Shown: piece by piece, positions 54,530 through 64,000 of the stretch
Layout of the letters: every line of letters starts with the position of its first letter
Position numbering within the stretch: the first letter of the stretch is position 1
Assembly: GCA_963921935.1 (NCBI GenBank)
Contig: OY998176.1
Coordinates: 48,261,813 to 48,325,812, forward strand
Reading direction: 5' to 3'
Length of the DNA stretch: 64,000 nt
DNA from: Galeruca laticollis
Taxonomy: Eukaryota; Arthropoda; Insecta; Coleoptera; Chrysomelidae
Made by a program: the position numbers and the translations under genes
Notes under the pieces: generated by a model
Seen by the model: only the letters and a program-made list of their open reading frames with translations
The model's database searches: none
What the model was told of the DNA's origin: nothing

Positions 54530-54714
54530 TCCCTAAATCCGACTCTGTCTAAGCCAGGTATGAAAGTTAAAATTATGGCGGATACGCAGGTTTTTTTATA
54601 ACTGTTTACGATTATCTTATCTAGTCATTGTTTTTGTGACCAGTCTTATCTTGCGAGAGCCCATTGTGTTTGTGCGTGTGAGCCGTAATCTAGAATTTTC
54701 TAGTAAAAAGGGCA

Positions 54715-54770
<56 letters not shown>

Positions 54771-55010
54771 TATATAAAGGACCGATCAGCGGCTAAGTTA
54801 GTTGATAATTTAACATCGTGAGATAAACAAGTAAATAACTGAATATAAATTAGTGAACTGTTTCTGTTTATATAAATTAGTTTAAGTGCATATACTGTGT
54901 GTATAATTAGTGAATAGTGTAGTGAATAAATAAATTAAGTAAGTGAACCTACCGTGTGTATGAATTTATCCCACCCGTTTACAGTTTAAATAAATAACAA
55001 AAACATTACA
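54504..55010 (+). repeat. Gypsy-3 3' LTR
   Basis: TGTTACGAAACAGC to AACATTACA. It matches the 5' LTR with few substitutions. It has a TA expansion around the TATA box and an extra GTTTCT-type short insertion near 54860. Confidence 0.9.
54719..54776 (+). repeat. TA dinucleotide expansion at the LTR TATA box
   Basis: About 28 TA units with one CA interruption, ending TATATAAAGG. The 5' LTR has only four to five TA units at the same place (46000-46010). Confidence 0.9.
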
Positions 55011-55014
55011 ATAC

Positions 55015-56754
55015 CTATAATGAATTTATAGTTGTAACACATTGTCGTCGCTTACGGACATGTACTTTGGCACGTTTTCCACTTTATGACATCCTGTTAG
55101 AGAAAAATAGTAATACACTGAATTTATACTTGTTCCTTTCTAACACATTGTCGTTTAAGCATATGTAGCCAAAGAATATTCCTAGTACTGTATATATAAC
55201 AAGATGCCAATCTGGAAGAAAACAAATTATATGTATTCATATTACCATTTGAAAATGAAAATGTATCGTTCATTGACAGGAAACAGGAATAAGTTGAGGT
55301 TATGAACGGCTTACCTTTTCCCAACAATCTTCGCATTCGTATTTCTCAACTCTTTCTTCAATGCTTTACAGTCTAACCACCATTTTGCCAAAAAAACGTC
55401 TCAAAACCAACGAAAACAATTCAAAATAGAAAAAAACACAGTAATCGTCATATAAAAAGTACAGGCTGTCAAAAACGAAAGACCTCCAACTACATCAGCG
55501 CCGCTATGCGGGAGCAATTTCGTCCATCGCTCCCATTGTTTATAACTTGATCTGGAATGCCAGGAGCTAATGTTAGATTATTTTGTGTTTTCTATGGGAA
55601 AATAATGATAAACAACAGTGACATAACAGATTGTCAAATGGCGGTGTTGTACGCCATCTTGTGGCACTTGCCATAAGTGACGTCACTCGTTCGAATATAT
55701 TAAAATTCAAATTATCAATTTTAGCTATCGATTTTAGAAATTTATGATAATATTTGAACGAAATAAAAATACGCGTCTTCTGAAAATGAATGTAGAACTA
55801 CTATATTACGCAATAATAAAAAACACCGGATTATGAGTTTCTTTTAGAAAATGTACCAAAAAGTCATATTTTATTCTAGTTTCAGTTCGAAAACTGGGAC
55901 AGAACAATAATTTTTAACTTTTTGGGATAATGTATATCTTTTTACCAGCTTCGCATTGTGTCTGGATCACTCTCTATTATAGACAGTGGTTTATTCCTTT
56001 CCGGATTTACCCCACTTCGTTTCTAATGTAGTTTTCTATCCAAATTATTGAGAATAACTAGAATGACTAGGTGGGAGTTTATAGAAGAGGTTTTCATAAT
56101 ATTTAAGCAGCAAATAAAAAATATATTCATTTAATTTCGATATACGACAATCTGAGTATGAAGCAATACAAATAGTTTTTACTTAAACATTGTTTTCTTG
56201 CATAATTGCTTGACCTCAAAATAGGAGGAATAGGGGTCATGCTCCATTTATTAAAAACCGATTCTATTAGACATATTTTTCATTACAAATGTTTTCACTT
56301 AATGTTTTGAAATATCTGAATCGTCAAAAAGTTAAAAGGAAGCATGCAAAATAAAAGGGTACAGCCCTCTTCTTAGTTTAATAAACCTGAGCAATATAGT
56401 TTATTTGTATCATAACATCGGCAACTTACTATATAACTGGGTAAAACTTGGACCAGGTATCCTTGAATAAATTTTTTCAATTCTCGACATTATTTTGTCT
56501 TCATTTGGATAATGTGGCATGTTCATAAATCTATTTCATAATAATTTTTTTGAGATTTGTCAAATTTGAATGCGATAATGGACTATGAAGCAAAATCTAA
56601 ATTAGGTACCTACACCACATGGAGTTCTCATTTGGATTACGTTAATTGTAAATTCATTGACGTAGCACGTAAGAAAAAAAATGGGAAATGTATCTAAGCT
56701 TAGCAAGACACAATTGATTAACGGTGCTCTTACTATTTTTATATTATTTCGTAG
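55015..56754. other. Intron 4 DNA after Gypsy-3, no supported gene
   Basis: A locally GC-richer stretch at 55480-55690 (CATCAGCGCCGCTATGCGGG ... GTGACGTCACT) may be a degraded MITE, but I found no matching inverted ends. The remainder is AT-rich intron to the exon 5 acceptor. Confidence 0.45.
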
Positions 56755-56972
56755 GCAGTTTTTTTCTTCCGAGGGACCAACAAAGACCTAAACCTGCTAA
56801 ACATACCGATTACGAAGGTTTAGCTTATTTGGGAGAATATCCTTTAGCATGGGCAGCCTGTTGCGCAAATGAGAGTGTTTACAATCTATTACTTGATAGT
56901 GGAGCTCACCCAGACTACCAAGATAATTTTGGTAATATGATTTTACATATGGTCGTCGTCTGTGATAAATTG
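56755..56972 (+). CDS. TRPV channel gene, exon 5 (ankyrin repeats)
   Basis: Acceptor ATTTCGTAG before 56755 and donor GTATGT after 56972 (phase 0). It encodes SFFLPRDQQRPKPAKHTDYE, YLGEYPLAWAACCANESVYN and NFGNMILHMVVVCDKL, typical of the insect TRPV finger/loop between ankyrin repeats and the following repeat. The next exon should start with the DMF-type continuation; I did not find it up to 64000, so the following intron is longer than 7 kb. Confidence 0.9.
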
Positions 56973-57954
56973 GTATGTATTTAGTTGTATTATATTTTCA
57001 TTTATATTTTACTCTTCTAATTAATTAAAACAAATCTATGGAAAACCACGATATCTAAAATTATTTTTGTCAAGAAATCCCTTCAATGAAGAAAACAGTT
57101 TCTTAGTAGTTTATTTTCACTAAAAATAATAGATTAGTTTCATCTGTATTCAAAACTATACTAAAAAGGTATTCCAACTGAAAATTACTGGTTCATAGGA
57201 TGATCCTGACATCTAATTTTGTAATCGTTTTTGAACAGATTCATAACGACTTTATCCTTGGTTTTGTGTTAAAGCTGACTGACATTTCGAGAACTATTAG
57301 TTGGAAATATTCAACTATTCATTTCAATATTAATAACAAAATCTAACGGGGATAAGTTTGCTCTTATAAATAGAGAATTGACTAAATTGGATTAAGGGTG
57401 TAGCCACAAACAGACAATGAGATGAGGATCTTGACCTATTTCATAGCTGGAAAGCAAGTATATAATGATCCGTGTTTAATGACATATTTTGCTAAATTTT
57501 ACCTACTTTACAATGAAGGGAGGATCTCAAATAATTTTTGATGAGTATTTTATGAAGCGTTCAAGTTAATATTCGCAATCTTATCAACAAATATACCTCC
57601 AAATACTACTCTAAAATATCTGAGACATACAAAACAATACAGTAGAAATGCCAACGTTTATTTTCAAAATCAACTTACAGGTTGGCAAATTAATTTTGGC
57701 AGTTGACGATGCGCGAGAAGCCATACAACTTGACAACGTTGTAAACGCAGTTACCGGGAAGAGCAGGCGACGTACATTCCGCATGTAAAGTTTTAAAGGT
57801 TATGAGGTTGCTAATACGTACGAGGGTAACACAATATTTTGAATTTGGATTTAAAAATAATAAATTGTGGCACATGTATAATGCTATATAAAATCGAGTT
57901 TACAAAACAAAATAACATAAATGTGTTCCTTATTATTAATTAAATGAATAAGGA
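56973..57954. other. TRPV intron 5, no supported gene
   Basis: AT-rich. CAGTAGAAATGCC near 57641 resembles one end of the MITE at 39334, but no partner end is visible. Confidence 0.5.
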
Positions 57955-57967
57955 AATAAAAACCATC

Positions 57968-58049
57968 AATGAAATTGACTGTCTCGACCCTTACTTCGTG
58001 GAATATGAGCATATTCCACGAAGTAAGGGTCGAGACAGTCAATTTCATT
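57968..58049. repeat. Perfect 40-bp-arm palindrome at the PLE-3 5' end
   Basis: The arm AATGAAATTGACTGTCTCGA... (57968-58007) is followed after AG by its exact reverse complement (58010-58049). The right arm is the normal 5' start of the element, as seen fused to the terminal repeats at 20660 and 50718; the left arm is an inverted copy. The probable start codon at 58005 lies at the centre. Confidence 0.95.
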
Positions 58050-60458
58050 AAAAAATCTTCGAGAGAAGATTTGACCCGACTGTACCTTAAGTTACTACAA
58101 AAACGTTACAAAGCATCACAAAACATTTGGTTTAACCAAGAATGCCTTAGAAAAAAGGTAATACCAAATTATGTGAATATAAAATGTCACACTAAAACAC
58201 CACAAGCACAAAAAGCTAAATAATGTGATCAACGAGTTTGGATAAAATCAGAATGTAAGAAATGGTTCAAAGTTAGAGACTCCTTAGACAACTACATAAA
58301 AGTTGTACATTCAGAACTCACATTCCAATTACATCCAGTAGAATTTGACTGTTTGGATGACAAAATTAGAGAAAATGTCAGCACGATGAAGCATATGAAA
58401 TTTAAGAAACAAGAAAAGAAGCTACAGAACCTTGAACAAACACAACATAAAATTCAATACTCAAAACATCATGAATCTGTAAGTACCTACATATCAACAC
58501 ACTTTGCACCACGATTTGAAAACCTTTCAGACACTAATTTTACAAATAGTGAAATAGAATTTTTAAATAAAGGTTTAAAGTACAGCATACCACCTAAATT
58601 AACGAATAATATTAAACAAATTATAGCTACAGAGTCAGAAATAGCTTTAAAATCTAATTCAAATAATTTTCTTTATGAGAAATTAAAAATTGCCAATTTA
58701 ATCAAAAATATTGAACCTTCAAAAGTTAAACGTCAAACAAAAAATGACAATTCAGTTTTAAACGCAATAAAAAAGAAGGTAGAGAATAATAACCTAACAG
58801 TCACAAAATCTGATAAGGGGAATGCTACTGTCATTATGACGACTGAAAATTACAATTCCAAAGTATATAACTTTATAAAATCCAGCGATGTAAAAGTTCT
58901 TAAAGCAGACCCAACAAAGAAGTTTTCTAATAATGTAAGGGATATTGTTAATAATTCAAATTATCTTTTAAATGATTACGAAAAGAGGTCTATCATACAT
59001 AAGAATCCTCATTGTCCACAATTATATGGAACAGTTAAATTACATAAAATAACGAAACCAATTAGACCTGTAGTCTCTTATGTTAATGCTCCTAATAATA
59101 TATTGGCAAATAAGCTCAACAATATACTCAATACTTACGGATATGAATCTCAGTACTCAATTAGAAATTCAATAGAGCTAATCAAAAAGTTGAAATCAAT
59201 CCACTTGCAAGATAACTATAAACTCATATCGTTCGATGTAACTAATATGTTTACTAAAATTCCTCCTAAAGAATGTCTAATACTTGTAAGAAAATTACTA
59301 GAAGATAAAAATATTAATCCAGGAATAATATCAGATATACTTAATTTATTTGATGTATGCATTAATCAGAATTATTTCACTTTTGACAATAAGATATATA
59401 TTCAAAATGAAGGTTTACCAATGGGAAGCCCTATATCAACTATTTTAGCAAACATTTTTATAGACAATTTAGAAAGAAAGATCTTTGAAAGTAATATTTC
59501 GAAAAATATTTTATTTTGGTATAGATATGTAGATGACATATTAGCTTGTTTTATGGGTAGTGAACGACAATTAGATGTATTTTTCAACCACATCAATAAT
59601 TTACACCCGAAAATTAAATTTACATTAGAAATTGAAGAAAATAGCTCAATCAATTTTCTTGATTTAAAAATTCAAAGAGTTAATAATGTACTTGATTATT
59701 CAATTTACCGAAAACCAACACAGACTGATGTGACAATTCCATTCAATTCTAATCACCCTGTCTCACACAGACTAGCGGCATATAATTCAATGATACATAG
59801 AGCTTTTTCAGTTCCTATGAACAAATGTAATTTTGATAGAGAGATTAATACAATTAGACAAATAGCAACATCTAACGGTTATCCATTAGATATGATAAAT
59901 AGGCTAATTAGTAAAAAAGAGAAAAAAGTGGCATTACAACTAATATATCCTAAACAAGCTGATGAAATTAAAACTTATAAAACCATCACATATGCAGGAA
60001 ATATTTCTAATAATATTTCAAAGATAATATCTTCAGCAACGAATGCAACAATTTCTTTTAAAACAGAAAGTAACGTTAGTACAAAATTCTTAAATGTAAA
60101 AACAAAAATACCACTATTAAAGAAGTCAGGTATATATAAACTCAAATGTCCAGAATGTAATGCTGTCTATTTGGGTCAGACCCTTAGGAATTTTGAAGTA
60201 CGATACAGTGAGCACTTACGAGCATACAGATTAAAACAACCAGATAAATCCCACTACGCAAAACATCTACTTGACACCAATCATTCATTGACACCTAACA
60301 CAGAACTAGAAGTACTGCATATTTGTGAAAAGAAACAAGAACTGGATTTCCTTGAAGAACTGGAAATTATAAGACATTTAAGAAACCCACAATATGAAGT
60401 TGTCAATGAACAGTTAAATCTAGGGAATTCTCTACTAATAAATTGTCTTCTTAAGTGA
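58005..60458 (+). pseudogene. Penelope-like RT with GIY-YIG endonuclease, 817 codons, one stop
   Basis: From ATG 58005 (MSIFHEVRVETVNF) the frame runs to TAA at 60458 with a single nonsense codon at 58221-58223; the 47-kb copy has a sense codon there. After the stop 701 codons are open from 58353. RT motifs (numbered from 58353): YGTVKLHKITKPIRP near 225, ISFDVTNMFTKIPPKECL (motif A) near 295, QNEGLPMGSPIS (motif B) near 350, FWYRYVDDILAC with YVDD at 392-395. The nuclease has GIY at 593-595 and YLG at 606-608 plus EVRYSEH. It would cut target DNA and copy element RNA into it. Confidence 0.88.
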
Positions 60459-60719
60459 TAATTGTAAAGATCAGCAGATATAGTTTTCCTGGTTTTCTAT
60501 ATCATTGCACAGTTATACTGATCTTAATTGGAAAAATGATATCCAGGATATCACCATAGGGCTAATAATATCTAAGCTTCAATATTTGTAATATCACATC
60601 TTCTTCTTTTTTCTATAAACATATATTAAGCCAATCACAAGTTAGGTTACTTCTTGGTCTAGCCAAAATTAACTACTAAACATCAGGTAGGCATAAAATG
60701 AAATGTAACTTCTGTCATT

Positions 60720-60753
60720 CTGACGATGATATTGATTTATCGAAACAATTGTC
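60720..60753 (+). ncRNA. Hammerhead ribozyme-like motif, intact core (PLE-3)
   Basis: Identical in core to the 46-kb copy: CTGACGA (60720-60726), stem II GATA...TATC, GAAA, CAATTGTC with the predicted cleavage after C60753. Stem I strands TTCTGTCATT (before) and AATTTTTTAGAA (after) can pair as ATT/AAT and TTCT/AGAA around an internal loop. It lies about 260 bases past the ORF stop, in the terminal repeat. Confidence 0.6.
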
Positions 60754-60841
60754 AATTTTTTAGAATTTTCAATAACTTGTATTATATTGTGGAATTAACT
60801 AGAGATCTTGAGTTTCATTTAAAAACACTAATAAAAACCAT

Positions 60842-62422
60842 TAGATATTTCCGAAAATTGGGTTTTTTTTGTACAGACATAATTATTTATTGCTTCAAAA
60901 ACCATATGGGGAATTTTATAATTACCTTTTATTATTTTATGTGATATAAATAATAAATAGATTCTAAGAGACATAAACATTCACCTTTACTTCAAATTAA
61001 TGTCTTTTAAGTGGTCCCTTCATTGAGGTTTATTTGTATATAAATTGGACGACGTTCTAAATTTAACAATGGTCAACAATTTTTCCTATTTGTTGGTAGT
61101 AATAGTTAATGACATACCTACCAGTTAAACTCTCTAAAATTGTTATTCTTAATAATATGTAGTAGATAATAATGTAAAAATTCTTGTTTATACATGAAAT
61201 TTGAAAAACAAATTGGGGAAATCGCTTTTAGAGATGGTCTAATAAGTATTGTTCTAATTTAACCCCTTTTACTTAGGCTAATTAGAGGGAATGTAGGTTA
61301 TCTGGTTTTGCGAAGGACCACTACGGCCGTTTGTCACTGAAGTAACGATGAACCGTAGAATGAAATTAAAACACTGATATCACGTTATGATTTATATTGT
61401 CATGAAGTTATAAGTTATTTACTGTTGCGTCGACAATTAAGAATTCACTTGACTTTTACGCGGTGACTGAAGGTAGTTTGCACATATTATTAAGATTTAT
61501 GAGATGATTACGGTTTAAGAACACATGTTTGTTCCCGCTATGAACATGCCGGGTGCTCTTCTAAAATGAGTACCTTTGTGTGCCCCGTTTGATGATGAAA
61601 AGAGTGTGTCTGAGAAGTGTGAAAGCTATCTGGGAAGTGAGTAAAAATGAGGCTATTTTCGTATTTATATGTTTGATGACGTAGGATCGAGGAATGAGTA
61701 AACTATTAGAAACTAGCCAATGGGATAAAAGTATTTTAAAATGTAACGTTCGAAAAACAAGTGAATGTTGCAATTATGAAGATGTTTTTTGTGGGGTTTT
61801 CAAAGGTTTCGTAGATAAAGATAACAGAGTTTGGAAGAGAGTTTTTATGAAGAGATAAGATGTCGGGGACTTTGATATATTCAGTGGAATTACAGAAAAC
61901 GATATTTATCTGTTTTTCTTAGGTGTTAGTAAATTTAAAATGACTTTTTTGGTGATGTAAAGAAATATTAACTGTTGAAAATAAGGATATATTCAGTTAT
62001 ATGTTTTGAGCATAATATTCGAACAGTAGTATACAGGGGAAGTTGAAATTAACTCACGGGAGAATTTGGTACTTAAAACCCAAATTCGAACAAGTATACT
62101 AATGATATAAATAAAATATTAAAGCTTCTTTGTGGTAGATATTTGTACTTTCATATGTACATTTTTGGGTTTTTTGCAAATATTTACTATAAAATTAGAA
62201 CATCCCATCACACTTTTTACAGAGTTAGGACTGGCAAAACAAAAACATCTTGGTTCTGGGTGCCGTCAATTATTGTTTATTTAGAACTATGTACAGATGT
62301 GTTACAAATATTATATTACTCTAGTCGAATTCGTCTCATATATCTACAATTTTATAACAACTATTTACATTTTTACATTTGTTGCGTTTAATGTATTCAG
62401 TCATACCACCTACAAACAAACA
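60842..62422. other. TRPV intron 5, no supported gene
   Basis: AT-rich with only short frames (70-82 codons) that resemble nothing. No element edges recognised. Confidence 0.5.
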
Positions 62423-63735
62423 CTATAATGAAAAATATGTTTTAGATGTACAGGGATCATCAACAGTAAAATAATGATGTGCATCTACAAATGATTCTTC
62501 AAAATCACTTTCTATATCAACTTCACCGTCCTCGCTATCTCCGTCTTCGGCTAAAATAATAATTATATCTACAACAGTATCTAAAAGTGGTTCATTGTTC
62601 ATAAATTCATCTTCAATCTTTTTAACATGGTCACATCTAACTTTCCAATCGTTTGCAGAAAATGTGTCAAAAAATTCATTACAAAATTCTTTAACCTTTG
62701 TAAAATTGAAGGACCCTTTTCGTTTGGCCACATATTCTTTAAGTGCCGCCCAAACACTTTCGATCGGATTTAAGTTCGGGTGATAAGGGGGTAGCCTTAA
62801 AACTTGCAATCCATGTCGAATAAACAATTCATCAATTTTATAAGTTTTATATTCCGGTTTGTACATTTTTGCAACGTTATAAAGATCCGGTTTTAACATT
62901 TATTCACTGTACCTAATATATGTTTCTTTCAGAAAGCCAGTTTTTTAATTATTGTTTAGTCCAAGCAGTCGAAGGTAATTTTTCATTTAGAACATTGTGA
63001 TATGGGGCGTTATCCGTTACTATAACAGCGTTTTTTGGTAGGTTTGGAATAAGTTTTTCTTTTACCCACTTCTCATAATTTTCGTACGCCATTTAATTAT
63101 GATAATCTCCTGTTTTTGACTGGGAGTCCCACATAATACCAGCATTAGGTACAAAACCATTTTCACTTCCTGCATGGACAATGATGAGCCTATTACCTTT
63201 TGAATCAGGTTTTCCTAATCATTCGTTATTCTTGTCGCTCCATCCTTTAAGGTGCGTGTGACATGAATGAATGTATGTTTCATCCATATAAATGATAGGT
63301 TTGTTCTGTTCTCTGTAGTTTCTTATCTTTCTTAAATATAGTAGGCGTGAATGTCTGCGTGACGTCCCATTAACAATGTTCATGTTGGTCCAACGAAAAC
63401 CAAAAGAATGTATTTGTTTCCGCAGAGACTCGCGACTTCCTGCGAAGCCATGACTACCTGCAAAGGTTTGGTATACATTTCTTAACGTGGGTACTTTTTT
63501 CTCGGATATCTGATAATTTATTATGCACCTTCTAAGTACAGTTTTGTCGAATTGATCCATATGAATACTGGACGTTCTTTGTTTTTAGTAGGCACATCAG
63601 TATTAGCATTATTTCCTGCCAGAGCTTCTTTTTTAATACGGAAAAGCTTTCTTTGGCTAACTCGTTCAATGACCTGACAATAAAATAAGTCGATATAAAT
63701 GTTGTATTACAAGTTTTACTCATGTGTATTTTCAT
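62423..63735 (-). pseudogene. Sailor-type (DD82E) IS630/Tc1/mariner transposase pseudogene
   Basis: Blocks from 63735: N-terminal region (NELAKESFSVLKKKLWQEIM), helix-turn-helix part (KVPTLRNVYQTFAGSHG), first catalytic Asp in IIYMDETYIHSCH (63284), then NRLIIVHAGSENGFVPNAG, second Asp in AVIVTDNAPYHNVLN (63014), and Glu in LRLPPYHPNLNPIESVWAAL (62761). The second Asp and Glu are about 82-84 residues apart (a frameshift lies between), as in the Sailor/DD82E group, not 34. Stops near 63219, 63090 and 62930-62950 plus frameshifts make it inactive. No inverted ends found inside the window. Confidence 0.7.
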
Positions 63736-64000
63736 ACAAATAAAATGAGGAAGTAGTTAAATTTGTTTTCAGTGACCGTTCTTTGAAATAAAAATTTTTG
63801 TCGTGGTTTTCGGCCATTTAAAAGAAGTATTACATTCAAAAATACTATATTACTTTTCAGTTCATTAGATGTTTTAAATAATGTTTAGATTTTAGTTCAA
63901 AAATATGTTAATATAATCAAACCACAATTGTAAATGAAATCGGAAGATGGTTCAAAACAAATAATAAAACCGAAACGTAATAGAGGTATGGAATGAGTAT
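63736..64000. other. AT-rich end of window
   Basis: No gene or clear transposon end seen. Confidence 0.5.

Larger units (their letters stand above)
45775..55014 (+). mobile_element. Gypsy LTR retrotransposon with macro and CCCH domains (Gypsy-3)
   Basis: The 4-bp target duplication ATAC lies at 45775-45778 and 55011-55014. LTRs start TGTTACGAAACAGC and end AACATTACA. The 5' LTR is split by a 4.7-kb Penelope insertion; joined, it is about 458 bases against 507 for the 3' LTR, the difference being mostly a TA expansion. A primer-binding site, gag, zinc knuckles, integrase and an extra macro-CCCH module follow; protease, RT and RNase H are deleted between about 52500 and 52620. A polypurine tract (AAGGAGGGGGTAA) precedes the 3' LTR. 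It lies sense to the TRPV gene in intron 4. Confidence 0.88.
57955..60841 (+). mobile_element. Nearly intact Penelope-like element with 12-bp target duplication (PLE-3)
   Basis: AATAAAAACCAT at 57955-57966 and 60830-60841 encloses a 2863-base element. It starts with a palindrome, encodes one long RT-GIY-YIG protein with a single stop, and ends with a terminal repeat that contains an intact hammerhead-like motif. It has only this one terminal repeat. Confidence 0.9.

Noticed and set aside
55677..55688. TGACGTCA at 55.68 kb and 40.77 kb as functional CRE enhancers
   Set aside because: An 8-base palindrome occurs by chance and sits in probable transposon remnants; no supporting context.
62143..62391. 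82-codon hydrophobic/aromatic frame
   Set aside because: AT-rich composition yields Phe/Tyr/Ile runs; no family recognised.
56973..64000. Next TRPV exon (continuation after VVVCDKL)
   Set aside because: I read the + strand for a DMF-type ankyrin continuation after an AG acceptor and found none; the exon must lie beyond the window.

Overview
The window is AT-rich genomic DNA from an animal, most likely an insect with a large, transposon-swollen genome; a beetle is my best guess, but the sequence does not prove the order. Spliced short exons, GT-AG introns of 10-17 kb, LINEs, Penelope-like elements, Gypsy elements, hAT, PIF/Harbinger and a Sailor-type (DD82E) transposon point to an arthropod. 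No prokaryotic operons, rRNA or tRNA genes were seen.

Only one host gene is supported. It is the 5' part of a TRPV channel gene on the + strand (insect Nanchung/Inactive group, Nanchung more likely). Five exons lie at 16026-16161, 16393-16579, 28521-28711, 39556-39651 and 56755-56972. All junctions are GT-AG and the phases agree, giving 276 uninterrupted codons: an N-terminal tail and most of the ankyrin-repeat domain. The membrane part must lie beyond 64000. The introns are about 0.23, 11.9, 10.8 and 17.1 kb, followed by one that runs off the window, and all the long ones are mostly transposons.

Layout. 1138-2601: 5'-truncated LINE with a 16-bp target duplication. 4661-7668: decayed RNase H-bearing LINE (minus). 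8162-9235: probable solo Gypsy LTR carrying an array of hairpins. 10003-15646: full-length I-like LINE (minus) with intact ORF1 and lightly broken ORF2, just upstream of the TRPV start. Intron 2: Penelope fragments interrupted by a second RNase H LINE (16993-20690), an RT-deleted Gypsy whose LTR carries a second hairpin array (21430-25050), and an RTE-like LINE (25931-28290). Intron 3: a 9.2-kb hAT insertion (28883-38104, 8-bp target duplication) holding a complete PIF/Harbinger element and a CR1-like LINE, then an 11-bp minisatellite and a MITE that ends 30 bp before exon 4. Intron 4: a long-TIR MITE, transposase scraps, and a 9.2-kb Gypsy element (45775-55014, 4-bp target duplication) whose 5' LTR was hit by an inverted Penelope pair. 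After exon 5: an almost intact Penelope-like element (57955-60841, 12-bp target duplication) and a Sailor transposase pseudogene.

Most unusual observations. (1) The Gypsy element at 45775-55014 encodes, after its integrase, a macro (ADP-ribose-binding, TARG1/Poa1p-like) domain and a CCCH zinc finger. (2) Two Gypsy LTRs carry arrays of small hairpins with a constant loop and different complementary stems. (3) The Penelope terminal repeats contain hammerhead-ribozyme-like cores, and one Penelope copy starts with a perfect 40-bp-arm palindrome over its own start codon.
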